Part shown: positions 43,527-53,102 of the stretch, piece by piece
Numbering within the stretch: position 1 is the stretch's first letter
How the letters are laid out: each line of letters begins with the position of its first letter
From: Streptomyces sp. NBC_01241
Lineage (GTDB): Bacteria > Actinomycetota > Actinomycetes > Streptomycetales > Streptomycetaceae
DNA length: 64,000 nucleotides
Direction: 5' to 3'
Assembly (NCBI RefSeq): GCF_041435435.1
Contig: NZ_CP108494.1
Coordinates: 2,514,501 to 2,578,500, forward strand
Position numbers and translations under genes: made by a program
Notes under the pieces: model-generated
Database searches by the model: none
What the model saw: the letters and a program-made list of their open reading frames with translations, nothing else
What the model was told of the DNA's origin: nothing

Positions 43527-43964
43527 TCAGCGCTTGGCTTTGGCCGCCTTCGGTGTGACCAGACGGCTGCCCGTCCAGTCCTTGCCCGCATTGATGCTCT
43601 TGGTCTGGGAGAGACCGGCGGTCTGTGCAGCCTCGTTGATGTCGCTCGGTTCGACGTATCCGTCACGGCCGGTCTTCGGCGTCATCAGCCAGACCGCGCC
43701 GCCGTCCTCGATCAGACCAATGGCATCCACCAGCGCGTCCGTAAGGTCGCCGTCCTCGTCGCGGAACCACAGCACGACGACGTCTGCGACGTCGTCGTAG
43801 TCCTCATCGACGAGATCCTGGCCGATTGTGGCCTCAATGCCCTCACGGAGCTCCTGCTCGACGTCGTCGTCGTAGCCGATCTCCTGGACCACCTGTCCGG
43901 GCTCGAACCCCAGGCGTGCTGCCGGGTTGGTCCGCTCCTCCGCGTGGTCCGCGGTCGCGCTCAC
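43527..43964 (-). CDS. DUF3052 family protein
   Basis: The 145-aa product is acidic and soluble. [73 protein letters not shown] occurs in overlapping pieces and then [22 protein letters not shown]. In Streptomyces this gene lies next to aceE, as here. Its function is not known. GTG 43964 has CAGGAGGCAACCC upstream, a good ribosome site. It is divergent from aceE. Confidence 0.87.
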   Translation of the reverse strand: MSATADHAEERTNPAARLGFEPGQVVQEIGYDDDVEQELREGIEATIGQDLVDEDYDDVADVVVLWFRDEDGDLTDALVDAIGLIEDGGAVWLMTPKTGRDGYVEPSDINEAAQTAGLSQTKSINAGKDWTGSRLVTPKAAKAKR

Positions 43965-44431
43965 GGGTTGCCTCCTGATCATGTTTCGGAAAATGCTTCA
44001 GCCACGCGCGTGCGCGGGGCGTTGGCCGTAGTCCACACGGGAGCGGCGGATCGCGCAAGTACCCAGCCTGCGAGACCGCCTAAACGGGGACGTTCCCTGC
44101 CACGTCGCCGCGCGGTCGGCAGCCCCTCGCGGGGCCGACGCCACCCTCCACACCCTTTACGTCCTTCCACAGCTTATGCCGTTTCGGTCCACCATTCGGA
44201 GTCGCACATCCTTTGGGAACACTTGGACGGGTTGGGCGTAAGGTTGCGGTTTGGACCAGCACATCCCCGCGTCGCGGACGTGATGTTCCACAACACGGCG
44301 GTTACCAATCGGTAGAGGTGACGTTTACGCCCCCGCGGTACACGATGGTGATGGCGTACATGCATACATCCCGGGGGCATGTTCTCCCGGACCAGGCCCC
44401 GTAGAGCAGCACCGAACAGCGAGGGAACAGC
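43965..44431. promoter_or_regulatory. Divergent promoter region of DUF3052 and aceE
   Basis: No gene is seen in these 467 bases. AT-richer stretches near 44155-44200 and 44290-44320 may hold promoters. GTTACCAATCGGTA near 44300 has a TACC/GGTA dyad. I could not assign a known operator. Confidence 0.35.
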
Positions 44432-47173
44432 GTGGCTTCCGGATCCGATCGCAACCCGATCATCATTGGCGGCCTGCCGAGCCAGGTCCCGGACTTCGAT
44501 CCCGAAGAGACCCAGGAATGGCTCGACTCGCTCGACGCAGCCGTCGACGAGCGAGGTCGTGAGCGGGCCCGTTACCTGATGCTCCGGCTCATCGAGCGTG
44601 CGCGCGAGAAGCGCGTCGCCGTGCCGGAGATGCGCAGTACGGACTACGTGAACACGATCGCCACGAAGGACGAGCCGTTCTTCCCCGGCGACGAGGAGAT
44701 CGAGCGCAAGGTTCTCAACGCGACCCGCTGGAACGCGGCCGTGATGGTGTCGCGCGCCCAGCGTCCCGGCATCGGGGTCGGCGGCCACATCGCCACCTTC
44801 GCCTCCTCGGCCTCACTGTACGACGTGGGCTTCAACCACTTCTTCCGGGGCAAGGACGACGGCCTGGGCGGCGACCAGATCTTCTTCCAGGGACACGCGT
44901 CCCCGGGTATCTACGCCCGCGCCTTCCTGCTCGACCGGCTGAGCGAGGCGCAGCTCGACGCCTTCCGCCAGGAGAAGTCGAAGGCGCCGAACGGCCTGTC
45001 CAGCTACCCGCACCCGCGGCTGATGCCGGACTTCTGGGAGTTCCCGACCGTCTCGATGGGCCTCGGCCCGCTCGGCGCGATCTACCAGGCCCGGATGAAC
45101 CGCTACATGGAGGCGCGCGGCATCGCCGACACCTCCCGGTCGCATGTGTGGGCGTACCTGGGCGACGGCGAGATGGACGAGCCCGAGTCGCTCGGTCAGC
45201 TCTCCATCGCCGCGCGCGAGGGCCTGGACAACCTGACCTTCGTGGTCAACTGCAACCTGCAGCGCCTCGACGGCCCGGTCCGCGGCAACGGCAAGATCAT
45301 CCAGGAGCTGGAGTCGCAGTTCCGCGGCGCCGGATGGAACGTCATCAAGCTGGTCTGGGACCGCTCCTGGGACCCGCTGCTCGCGCAGGACCGCACGGGC
45401 ATCCTGGTCAACAAGCTGAACACCACGCCGGACGGCCAGTTCCAGACGTATGCCACCGAGTCGGGCGCGTACATCCGTGAGCACTTCTTCGGGGACGACC
45501 CGCGGCTGCGCGACATGGTCAAGGACATGACCGACGACCAGATCCTGCACCTGGGCCGTGGCGGTCACGACCACCGGAAGGTCTACGCGGCCTACGCGGC
45601 GGCCAAGGCCCACAAGGGTCAGCCGACGGTGATCCTGGCGCAGACGGTCAAGGGCTGGACGCTGGGGCCGAACTTCGAGGGCCGCAACGCGACCCACCAG
45701 ATGAAGAAGCTCACCGTCGAGGACCTCAAGCGGTTCCGCGACCGGCTCCACATCCCGATCACGGACAAGCAGCTGGACGAGGGCTACCCGCCCTACTACC
45801 ACCCGGGCCGCGATTCCGAAGAGATCCAGTACATGCACGACCGCCGCAAGGGTCTGGGCGGTTATGTCCCGACCCGTGTGGTGCGCGCGAAGCCGCTGGT
45901 CCTCCCCGAGGACAAGACGTACGCGATCGCGAAGAAGGGCACGGGTCAGCAGTCGATCGCCACGACCATGGCGTTCGTCCGCATCCTGAAGGAACTCATG
46001 CGGGACAAGGAGATCGGTAAGCGCTTCGTACTGATCGCGCCTGACGAGTACCGCACCTTCGGCATGGACGCGTTCTTCCCGAGCGCGAAGATCTACAACC
46101 CGCTGGGTCAGCAGTACGAGGCGGTGGACCGGGATCTGCTGCTCGCGTACAAGGAGTCGCCGACCGGTCAGATGCTGCACGACGGCATCTCCGAGGCCGG
46201 CTGCACGGCGTCGCTGATCGCCGCCGGTTCGGCGTACGCCACGCACGGCGAGCCGCTGATCCCGGTGTACGTCTTCTACTCGATGTTCGGTTTCCAGCGC
46301 ACCGGCGACCAGTTCTGGCAGATGGCCGACCAGCTCGCGCGCGGCTTCGTGCTGGGTGCGACCGCCGGTCGTACGACCCTGACCGGTGAGGGTCTCCAGC
46401 ACGCGGACGGCCACTCGCAGCTGCTCGCCTCGACGAACCCGGGCTGCGTCGCGTACGACCCGGCGTTCAGCTACGAGATCGCGCACATCGTCAAGGACGG
46501 TCTGCGCCGGATGTACGGCGGGACCCCCGGCGAGAACGAGGACGTCTTCTACTACCTCACCGTCTACAACGAGCCGATCCAGCACCCGGCCGAGCCGGAG
46601 AACGTGGATGTCGAGGGCATCCTGAAGGGCGTGTACCGCTACAAGGCCGCCGAGCGGGGCGAGATCCCGGCCCAGATCATGGCGTCCGGTGTGGCGGTGC
46701 CGTGGGCGGTCGAGGCGCAGCGGATCCTCGCCGACGAGTGGAACGTCCGGGCGGACGTCTGGTCGGCGACCTCCTGGAACGAGCTGCGTCGCGAGGCCGT
46801 GGACGTGGAGCGGTACAACCTGCTGCACCCGGCGGAGGAGCAGCGCGTCCCGTACGTCACGCGGAAGCTCTCCGGCTCCGAGGGTCCGTTCGTGGCGGTC
46901 TCGGACTGGATGCGTTCCGTACCGGACCAGATCGCGCGCTGGGTGCCCGGTGCGTACCAGTCGCTGGGCGCGGACGGCTTCGGCTTCGCCGACACCCGTG
47001 GCGCGGCCCGCCGGTTCTTCCACATCGACGCGCAGTCGATCGTCCTCGCGGTGCTCACCGAGCTCGCGAAGCAGGGCCGGGTCGACCGTTCGCTGCTGAA
47101 GTCGGCGATCGACCGGTACGACCTGCTGGACGTGGCAGCGGCCCACCCGGGCGCGGCCGGCGGCGACGCGTAG
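44432..47173 (+). CDS. aceE: Pyruvate dehydrogenase E1 component, homodimeric type
   Basis: The 913-aa product is the full AceE length. TPP-binding residues lie in [15 protein letters not shown] and [35 protein letters not shown] in overlapping segments. Domain 2 has [30 protein letters not shown], and the C-terminal domain ends with [20 protein letters not shown]. It decarboxylates pyruvate and feeds the E2 lipoyl domain to make acetyl-CoA. GTG 44432 follows AGCGAGGGAAC. No E2/E3 gene lies in the window. A strong terminator follows. Confidence 0.97.
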   Translation: MASGSDRNPIIIGGLPSQVPDFDPEETQEWLDSLDAAVDERGRERARYLMLRLIERAREKRVAVPEMRSTDYVNTIATKDEPFFPGDEEIERKVLNATRWNAAVMVSRAQRPGIGVGGHIATFASSASLYDVGFNHFFRGKDDGLGGDQIFFQGHASPGIYARAFLLDRLSEAQLDAFRQEKSKAPNGLSSYPHPRLMPDFWEFPTVSMGLGPLGAIYQARMNRYMEARGIADTSRSHVWAYLGDGEMDEPESLGQLSIAAREGLDNLTFVVNCNLQRLDGPVRGNGKIIQELESQFRGAGWNVIKLVWDRSWDPLLAQDRTGILVNKLNTTPDGQFQTYATESGAYIREHFFGDDPRLRDMVKDMTDDQILHLGRGGHDHRKVYAAYAAAKAHKGQPTVILAQTVKGWTLGPNFEGRNATHQMKKLTVEDLKRFRDRLHIPITDKQLDEGYPPYYHPGRDSEEIQYMHDRRKGLGGYVPTRVVRAKPLVLPEDKTYAIAKKGTGQQSIATTMAFVRILKELMRDKEIGKRFVLIAPDEYRTFGMDAFFPSAKIYNPLGQQYEAVDRDLLLAYKESPTGQMLHDGISEAGCTASLIAAGSAYATHGEPLIPVYVFYSMFGFQRTGDQFWQMADQLARGFVLGATAGRTTLTGEGLQHADGHSQLLASTNPGCVAYDPAFSYEIAHIVKDGLRRMYGGTPGENEDVFYYLTVYNEPIQHPAEPENVDVEGILKGVYRYKAAERGEIPAQIMASGVAVPWAVEAQRILADEWNVRADVWSATSWNELRREAVDVERYNLLHPAEEQRVPYVTRKLSGSEGPFVAVSDWMRSVPDQIARWVPGAYQSLGADGFGFADTRGAARRFFHIDAQSIVLAVLTELAKQGRVDRSLLKSAIDRYDLLDVAAAHPGAAGGDA

Positions 47174-47188
47174 GAACGGCGTATCACG

Positions 47189-47230
47189 GCCGAAGGGCGG
47201 CGGGACCTGCTGGTCCCGCCGTCCTTCGGC
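47189..47230. terminator. Bidirectional terminator after aceE
   Basis: GCCGAAGGGCGGCGGGACC and GGTCCCGCCGTCCTTCGGC form a 19-bp stem with one mismatch and a 4-base loop. It lies between aceE and the convergent I36 gene. Confidence 0.85.
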
Positions 47231-47239
47231 GTCCGCGGG

Positions 47240-47629
47240 TCAGTTCTCCCAGACCTTGAACGCCCTGACCTGGTACGGGGACTGGGGCACCCAGGTGCCG
47301 CCACCCGGATAGGTCTCGAATTCGCCGGTCTCGGCGCATTCCGCCGACTGGTACGTGGTGACCGGGCGGCCGGTGCGGTTGGCGAGCGACTGGACCTTGC
47401 TGCCGGCCGGCAGCGGGACGCAGCTCTCGATGTCGATCGTGGCCAGCTCGTGGATCTGCCGGGCGCCCGTGAAGTCCGGTTTCCCCCAGAGGCAGAGCTG
47501 GCCGCTTCCGCAGACCCCGGCCCGGACGGACCCGGGACGGACCGCGGAGTCGGCCACGGCCTGCGGGATCAACGCGGTGGCGGCCAGGGCGGTGGTGGCC
47601 AGGGCGGCGGCAAGGACGGTCGTACGCAT
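47240..47629 (-). CDS. Secreted peptidase-inhibitor I36-like protein
   Basis: The 129-aa product has a signal peptide (MRTTVLAAALATTALAATAL...VADS). The mature part shows VCGSGQLCLWGKPDFTGARQIHE, where a Cys pair and aromatic residues are typical of the I36 (SMI-like) beta-gamma-crystallin-related fold, and ends VRAFKVWEN. These proteins inhibit metalloproteases or are surface-associated. ATG 47629 was chosen because the frame upstream lacks signal-peptide features. The ribosome site is weak. Confidence 0.82.
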   Translation of the reverse strand: MRTTVLAAALATTALAATALIPQAVADSAVRPGSVRAGVCGSGQLCLWGKPDFTGARQIHELATIDIESCVPLPAGSKVQSLANRTGRPVTTYQSAECAETGEFETYPGGGTWVPQSPYQVRAFKVWEN

Positions 47630-47730
47630 GGAAATCAACCCCCGTGGTGATGCGAAATCAGTTGCCTGCACCCTGACCTGCGGAGCAACCCCCGGGGAAG
47701 GGGCCGCGGGCCACACCACCCTGATAGGCG

Positions 47731-47762
47731 ACAGCCCCGCCGGAACGGTCCGGCGGGGCTGT
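47731..47762. terminator. Terminator between I36 and MFS genes
   Basis: ACAGCCCCGCCGGA and TCCGGCGGGGCTGT form a perfect 14-bp stem with a 4-base loop. It lies just downstream of the MFS stop on the minus strand. Confidence 0.8.
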
Positions 47763-47805
47763 CGTACGCGCTGTGTTGACGCCGCGCAGGCGTCATGACG
47801 ATCCG

Positions 47806-49416
47806 TCAGATGTGACCGGCGCCCGCGCCCGCCTCAGCGTTCGCACCGCGCTTGGTGAGCGTGGCGACCAGCGCGGCGACCACCGCGACGATGCCGGCGA
47901 CCATGAATGCCGTGCTCATGCCCGACACGAACGTGTCATGGGCGACGCCCGCGATCTTCGCCGCGACCTCCGGCGGAGTGTTGGCGTCCACCGGCGGGAC
48001 GCCGACCTCGACGGCCGAGGACGCCGCGTCCAGCTGCTTCGGCGAGAGGGGCGGAAGCTGCGCGGCCGTCCAGTTGCCGGCCAGCTTCGAGTCGACCTGG
48101 GAGGCCATGATCGCGCCCAGTACCGCCGTACCGAGGCTGCCGCCGACCTGCATGGCGGCCTGCTGCAGACCGCCCGCGACGCCGGAGAGCTCCATCGGGG
48201 CGTTGCCGACGATGACCTCGGTGGCGCCGACCATCACCGGGGCGAGGCCGAGACCGAGCAGCCCGAACCAGATCGACATGGTCAGGGTGCTGGTGCCGAT
48301 CTCCAGCTGGGACATGCCGAACATGGCGACCGCCGTGCACACCATGCCGCCGACCAGCGGAACCCGCGGGCCGAACTTCGTGATCATGGCGCCCGCGAGC
48401 GGCGAGGCGACGATCATCATGCCGGTCAGCGGCAGCAGGTGCAGACCGCTGTCGACGGGGCTCAGACCGTGCACGTTCTGCAGGTAGAAGGTGACGAAGA
48501 ACAGCCCGCCCATGAAGGCGAAGGCCATCAGCACCATCAGGACCGTGCCCGCGGACAGCGGCACGGACCGGAACATCGCCAGCGGGATCAGCGGCTCCCT
48601 GACGTTCTTCTGGGAGAAGGCGAAGACCACGAACAGGGCCACGGCAGCGCCCAGGAAGCCGAGCGTCTTGTAGTCGCCCCAGCCCCACTCGGCGCCCTTG
48701 ATGAGCGCCCAGATGAGGCAGAACATCGCCTGCGAGAGCAGCACGATGCCGCCGATGTCGAAGGAGCGCGGCGCGTTCTCGGCGCGGTGGTCCTTGAGGA
48801 TCACCAGGCCCAGCACGAGCGCGATCACGCCGACCGGCACATTGATGAAGAAGACGGACTGCCAGCTGACGTGCTCGACGAGCACGCCGCCGAGGATCGG
48901 ACCGCCCGCGGTCGAGGCGCCGATCACCATGCCCCAGATGCCGATCGCCATGTTCAGCTTCTCGGCCGGGAAGGTGGCGCGCAGCAGGCCGAGTGCGGCG
49001 GGCATCAGCAGGGCGCCGAAGAGGCCCTGGAGCACCCGGAACACGATCACCAGGGCGACGCTGTGCGAGAGGCCGATGGCCCCCGATGCCGCGGCGAAGC
49101 CCACGACACCCATCAGGAAGGTCTGGCGGTGGCCGAACCGGTCACCGAGCTTGCCCGCGGTGATCAGGGAGACCGCAAGGGCGAGCATGTAGCCGTTGGT
49201 GATCCACTGGACGTCGGCGAGCGAGGCGCCGAGATCCTGCTGGATGGCGGGGTTGGCGATCGCGACGATCGTGCCGTCGAGCGCGACCATCATCACGCCG
49301 ATGGCCACGGAGAAGAGCGTCAGCCAGGGGTGGCCGCGCAGCCCCTTGGCAGGTGCGGGCACGGCGGTGTCCTGCGGCTCCCGCGACGCCTTTTCGACGG
49401 TGGTCTGACTATTCAT
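47806..49416 (-). CDS. DHA2-type MFS multidrug transporter
   Basis: The 536-aa product has 14 membrane helices and the EmrB/QacA motifs: MMVALDGTIVAIANPAIQQDLGASLADVQWI, GKLGDRFGHRQTFLMGVVGF, FRVLQGLFGALLMPAALGLLRATFP and GGPILGGVLVEHVSWQSVFFINVPVGV in overlapping parts. It expels drugs or dyes with protons. A TetR gene is divergent from it, and two palindromes lie in the 117-base gap. ATG 49416 has no obvious ribosome site, so it may be leaderless or start differently. Confidence 0.9.
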   Translation of the reverse strand: MNSQTTVEKASREPQDTAVPAPAKGLRGHPWLTLFSVAIGVMMVALDGTIVAIANPAIQQDLGASLADVQWITNGYMLALAVSLITAGKLGDRFGHRQTFLMGVVGFAAASGAIGLSHSVALVIVFRVLQGLFGALLMPAALGLLRATFPAEKLNMAIGIWGMVIGASTAGGPILGGVLVEHVSWQSVFFINVPVGVIALVLGLVILKDHRAENAPRSFDIGGIVLLSQAMFCLIWALIKGAEWGWGDYKTLGFLGAAVALFVVFAFSQKNVREPLIPLAMFRSVPLSAGTVLMVLMAFAFMGGLFFVTFYLQNVHGLSPVDSGLHLLPLTGMMIVASPLAGAMITKFGPRVPLVGGMVCTAVAMFGMSQLEIGTSTLTMSIWFGLLGLGLAPVMVGATEVIVGNAPMELSGVAGGLQQAAMQVGGSLGTAVLGAIMASQVDSKLAGNWTAAQLPPLSPKQLDAASSAVEVGVPPVDANTPPEVAAKIAGVAHDTFVSGMSTAFMVAGIVAVVAALVATLTKRGANAEAGAGAGHI

Positions 49417-49430
49417 GCCCGGGAGATTAG

Positions 49431-49478
49431 TGTCAGTCACTGACAGTTGACAAACCATTTCACAAGACAGTAACTGTC
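49431..49478. promoter_or_regulatory. Two TetR-type operator palindromes in the MFS/TetR divergent region
   Basis: TGTCAGTCACTGACA (49431-49445) and GACAGTAACTGTC (49466-49478) are perfect odd-length palindromes sharing the half-site TGACAGT. Their position between divergent genes fits autoregulation by the TetR protein. Confidence 0.75.
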
Positions 49479-49533
49479 ACGTAGCTCACAAGTACGCTGA
49501 GCTGGGAATCTCAGGAGAAAGAGGACCATTTCC

Positions 49534-50289
49534 GTGACCGATGGGCAGCGGGCCGTGTATCCGACCGGGCCGTGCGGACGTCCGACGGGGCAGAGCGGGG
49601 GTCCGGGCGGGCCGCACGAGCCTCCGCCCGCACCGCGCGGGCGTCCGACCGGGCTGCGCGAGCGGAAGAAGCGACGCACCCGGGACGCCCTGCTGCACGC
49701 CGCCCTCGGCCTTTTCACCACCCAGGGGTACGAGGAGACCACCGTCGACGAGATCGTCGACGCCGTCGAGGTCTCCCAGCGCACCTTCTTCCGCTACTTC
49801 GCCAGCAAGGAGGAGGCCGCCTTCGCCATCCAGGAGATGGTGGAGTCGCACTTCCTCTCGGAGCTGCGCCTGCGTCCCGCTTCGGAGACCCCGTTCGAGG
49901 CGCTGCGCCGCGCGGTCCTCTGCGCCTGGAACACCATCGGTGAGGCGATCGAGGCGATCGTCACGGTCGAACTCCACATGCGTACGTACCAGATGATCGA
50001 GTCGACGCCGTCGCTGCTCGCCGCCCACCTGCGACGCCACATCGATCTGGAGAACCAGATCGCGCTGCTGATCGCCGAGCGCGAGGGGCTCGACGTGGAG
50101 ACCGACCCCCGGCCGAGGGTCGCCGTCGCCGCGTTCTCCGGGGTGATGCGGGTGACCGGGCAGCTCTGGGGGCAGGGGCGGGACGCCAGCATGGACTCGC
50201 TGCGCGCGCTGACCGAGACGTACCTGGACCAGCTCGGCCCGGCACTGGCCGGGAACTGGCGGACGGAGGCCGGCGCGGGGCTCGGGTAG
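49534..50289 (+). CDS. TetR family regulator, probable repressor of the divergent MFS pump
   Basis: The 251-aa product starts with a 45-residue Pro/Gly-rich extension, then the TetR HTH: RDALLHAALGLFTTQGYEETTVDEIVDAVEVSQRTFFRYFASKEEAAF. The C-terminal helical domain (from about residue 95) would bind a ligand. GTG 49534 follows GAAAGAGG; a later start may remove the extension. It faces the MFS gene and probably binds TGACAGT palindromes in between. Confidence 0.9.
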   Translation: MTDGQRAVYPTGPCGRPTGQSGGPGGPHEPPPAPRGRPTGLRERKKRRTRDALLHAALGLFTTQGYEETTVDEIVDAVEVSQRTFFRYFASKEEAAFAIQEMVESHFLSELRLRPASETPFEALRRAVLCAWNTIGEAIEAIVTVELHMRTYQMIESTPSLLAAHLRRHIDLENQIALLIAEREGLDVETDPRPRVAVAAFSGVMRVTGQLWGQGRDASMDSLRALTETYLDQLGPALAGNWRTEAGAGLG

Positions 50290-50639
50290 CGCCATGAAAA
50301 CTCCGTCCGGTGTGCGGTGGGCTCGGCGCGCACGCGTCGGCGCGCCGAGGTGTCGCTATGTCGAGCCGTCGAGCCGCCAAGCCGCCGAGCCGCCGAGCCG
50401 CTGATGTACCGACGCGCCGACGCGCAGATGTGCCGTACGCCGCATTGCCCCGACATGACCGACTTCACAACAGCCGTACCCCGGCGGCCATATGCGACGC
50501 TCCGGAGGCACTCCGCGCGCCTGAGCGTGCGCGTCGCACCAACACAGCGTGAAATGACCGGCCTTGAATTCCCGACAGCGGGGTGATGTGCGTCACCCTG
50601 TTCACGGCCGTCGTCCCGCGTCTCCTAATGTGGGCGGAA
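50290..50639. other. Intergenic region with short degenerate repeats
   Basis: No gene is seen. From 50355 to 50405 GTCGAGCCGTCGAGCC is followed by GCCGCCAAGCCGCCGAG-type 9-base units. The same GAGCCGTCGAGCC core occurs between the two terD genes. TCCTAATGTGG near 50623 may be a -10 region for the DUF1023 gene. Confidence 0.5.
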
Positions 50640-51860
50640 GTGACTTCCTTCGACACCTCCCCCACGCTCACCGCATGGCGCGCGCTGCTCGCCGTCGCGG
50701 TTGTGTTCGTGATGCTGGCGACCACGGGCTGGACCGCCGTACGTCACCAGCGCTCCGACGAGCCACGGACCCTCGCACTCGCCTCGTGGGCGCGCGGCAG
50801 CGTAGCCGGTCATGCGCTGCCGGACGCCGACGCTCCGCCGGGCCGGATGGCGCAGTTCTTCGCCACGCTCACGGCCGCGCAGCGCACCGCACTCGCGGAC
50901 AAGTACCCCTTGGTCGTGGGCAATCTGAACGGCGCCCCGGTCACCCTGCGCTACCACGCCAACCAGCGGGCCCTGGTGCAGGCGCAGGCGGTCGAGCGGC
51001 AGCGCATGCACGACGAGAGGCTCTCCCCCGACGGCCGCGCCGAGGCGCTCCGGCGGATGAACCGCTTCCAGTCGATGCTGGAGAACGGCCGGCACATCCT
51101 CGCCTTCGACCCGTCCGGGAAGGGCCGCGCCGCCGAGGTGTTCGGTGATCTCGACCGGGCCGCGCGGGTCTCCGTGATCGTCCCCGGCGTCGACACCAAT
51201 CTGCTGACGCTGGAGCGGACCGCCCCCATGGTGAACGCCGCCCCGGTCGGCATGGCGAAGTCGCTGTACGCGGCGGAGCGCGCCGCGCGTCCCGGTACCC
51301 GTACCGCCGTCATCGCCTGGGCCGACTACACGACACCGGCCGGGATCGGGGTGGACGCGGCGCTGGGGAACCTCGCCGAGCGCGGGGCGGTGCGGCTGAA
51401 CGCCCTGGTGGGCGCGTTGCCCGGGGACGCCCCGGTCTCACTGTTCTGCCACAGCTACGGCTCGGTGCTGTGCGGTGTCGCCGCGCACGAACTGCCCTCC
51501 AGGGTCACCGACATCGCGGTCGCGGGCAGCCCCGGCATGCGGGTGGAGAACGCGGGGCAGCTGCACACCGCGGCCAGGGTGTGGGCGACGCGGGACCACG
51601 GCGACTGGATCGCGGACGTACCGAACCTGGAGCTCGGCGGGCTGGGCCACGGCGCCGACCCGGTCGACCCCGGCTTCGGCGCACGCATTGTCTCGGCGGG
51701 CGGAGCGGTCGGTCACAGCGGCTACTTCGAGCCCGGCACCGAGAGCCTCAGCAACTTCGCCGCCATCGGCGTCGGGGCCTACGCCTCCGTGAGCTGCGCG
51801 AGCTCCGACAGCACCTGTCACGACGGAGTCGCCACCGGCGGCCGGGGCCCGGGGATCTGA
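50640..51860 (+). CDS. DUF1023 alpha/beta hydrolase, paralogue 1
   Basis: The 406-aa product has an N-terminal membrane anchor (WRALLAVAVVFVMLATTGWTA). The hydrolase domain shows VIVPGVDTNLLTLERT, a nucleophile elbow in LFCHSYGSVLCG (GHSYGS type) and LGGLGHGADPVDPGFG..., with a late His in AVGHSGYFEPGTESLSNFAAI. It is the DUF1023 family common in Streptomyces. GTG 50640 is the adopted start; ATG 50628 is an alternative and both are close to a -10-like TAATGT. A paralogue lies at 55344-56390. Confidence 0.85.
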   Translation: MTSFDTSPTLTAWRALLAVAVVFVMLATTGWTAVRHQRSDEPRTLALASWARGSVAGHALPDADAPPGRMAQFFATLTAAQRTALADKYPLVVGNLNGAPVTLRYHANQRALVQAQAVERQRMHDERLSPDGRAEALRRMNRFQSMLENGRHILAFDPSGKGRAAEVFGDLDRAARVSVIVPGVDTNLLTLERTAPMVNAAPVGMAKSLYAAERAARPGTRTAVIAWADYTTPAGIGVDAALGNLAERGAVRLNALVGALPGDAPVSLFCHSYGSVLCGVAAHELPSRVTDIAVAGSPGMRVENAGQLHTAARVWATRDHGDWIADVPNLELGGLGHGADPVDPGFGARIVSAGGAVGHSGYFEPGTESLSNFAAIGVGAYASVSCASSDSTCHDGVATGGRGPGI

Positions 51861-51944
51861 CGGGCCCGACGAACGCAGCCGGCCGCAACATCGGGGCCGA
51901 CACCGAGGGGGACGTGCGAGCAAGTGCCGCATACGATGAGGCAC

Positions 51945-52955
51945 ATGGGTGATGTGCTGGCCGGAATTCATGCCACCTGGGAGTTCGACACCGACTCCGT
52001 GCTCATCCGCTTCGAACGGGGTATACGCACACCGAAGCTCTTCCAGAGCCTGCGTGAGCGCCGCGTCCCGCACACGGCGCTGTCGTCGGTGACGCTGACC
52101 CCCGGCAAGCGGGGCACGGTGGTCCTGCACGCGGTGCCGAGACCCGGCGCCGACCCGTTGCTGGAGGCCGCGGCGGGGCAACTGAAGGCCGGCAGCGATC
52201 CGTACCGGCTGGTGCTTCCGGCCGAGCGCGAGATGCTCGCCGAGTACTACGCGGACGACCTGCGCGCCCGGCTCGGTTCCGATGCCGCGGAGCCCGCCGA
52301 GCGGTTCCTGGTCGCTGCCCCCGAGGCCCCGATGCAGTTCAAGGCGTACGACGGCCGGGCCAGCTTCGACGGTGACCGGATCTCCTTCCGCTGGTTCTGG
52401 ACGGGCGCCTCCACGGCGAAGTGGAAGGCCGGCGACCAGACGTTTCCGGTGACGGAGCTGTGCGGGGTCGAGTGGCGCTCGCCGGAGGCCTTCGACGGCT
52501 ATCTGCGGCTGGTGCCGAGGGGCCGGCAAGGCGCAGGGGCCGGACCGGGCGCTGGGGCCGGCCTCCGCATGAGCACCGCTTCCGGCCCGGGTGCGGGTGA
52601 CGGTACCGGCACCGGTACGGAGCTGGGCACGGGGCTCGCCGCCGGCCTGCTGCCGAGCGCGCAGCCGATGGCGCCCCGCCCCACCCGGGCCGATCAGGAC
52701 CCGGCCGCGGTGGTCTTCGGCCTCGGCTACGGCCCGGTGCACGAGTCGCTGCCGTTCGCCGCGGCCGTACTGGAATCCGTACGCAGGAAGCAGCCGTCGT
52801 CCGCCACGCCGGCAACCGTTCCGGCGGGCGTGGGGCGGCGCGATCCCGCGGACATCGCGGAGCGGATCCGGCACCTCGGGGAGCTGCACCAGGCGGGGCT
52901 GGTGACGGACGACGAGTTCAGCGCGAAGAAGGCGCAGCTGCTCGCCGACCTGTAG
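51945..52955 (+). CDS. DUF4429 protein with C-terminal SHOCT domain
   Basis: The 336-aa product carries two DUF4429 repeats: GIHATWEFDTDSVLIRFER... and QFKAYDGRASFDGDRISFRWFW. Each has a conserved beta-sheet pattern with Trp. A Gly/Pro-rich linker (GAGAGPGAGAGLRM...) follows. It ends with a SHOCT helix pair (DIAERIRHLGELHQAGLVTDDEFSAKKAQLLADL in overlapping parts). The role is unknown; DUF4429 resembles PH-like domains. ATG 51945 follows ATGAGG. Confidence 0.85.
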   Translation: MGDVLAGIHATWEFDTDSVLIRFERGIRTPKLFQSLRERRVPHTALSSVTLTPGKRGTVVLHAVPRPGADPLLEAAAGQLKAGSDPYRLVLPAEREMLAEYYADDLRARLGSDAAEPAERFLVAAPEAPMQFKAYDGRASFDGDRISFRWFWTGASTAKWKAGDQTFPVTELCGVEWRSPEAFDGYLRLVPRGRQGAGAGPGAGAGLRMSTASGPGAGDGTGTGTELGTGLAAGLLPSAQPMAPRPTRADQDPAAVVFGLGYGPVHESLPFAAAVLESVRRKQPSSATPATVPAGVGRRDPADIAERIRHLGELHQAGLVTDDEFSAKKAQLLADL

Positions 52956-53102
52956 GCGTGCGGCGTGCGGTGGCCTGGTGTCCATGGCTGCCGGGTCGGC
53001 GGGCAAGCTCGACGGCAGTACCCACGTACGAGAAGGACGGCGGTGGACCGGAACCCCGGTATGACGTCACCGGGCCGGTCCACTGCCTACGCTGATCAAG
53101 CC

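Noticed and set aside
44813..47146. 777-codon open frame antisense to aceE
   Set aside because: It is the high-GC shadow of a highly conserved gene. Its translation is Arg/Val/Leu-rich without domain motifs, whereas the plus strand is a complete AceE.
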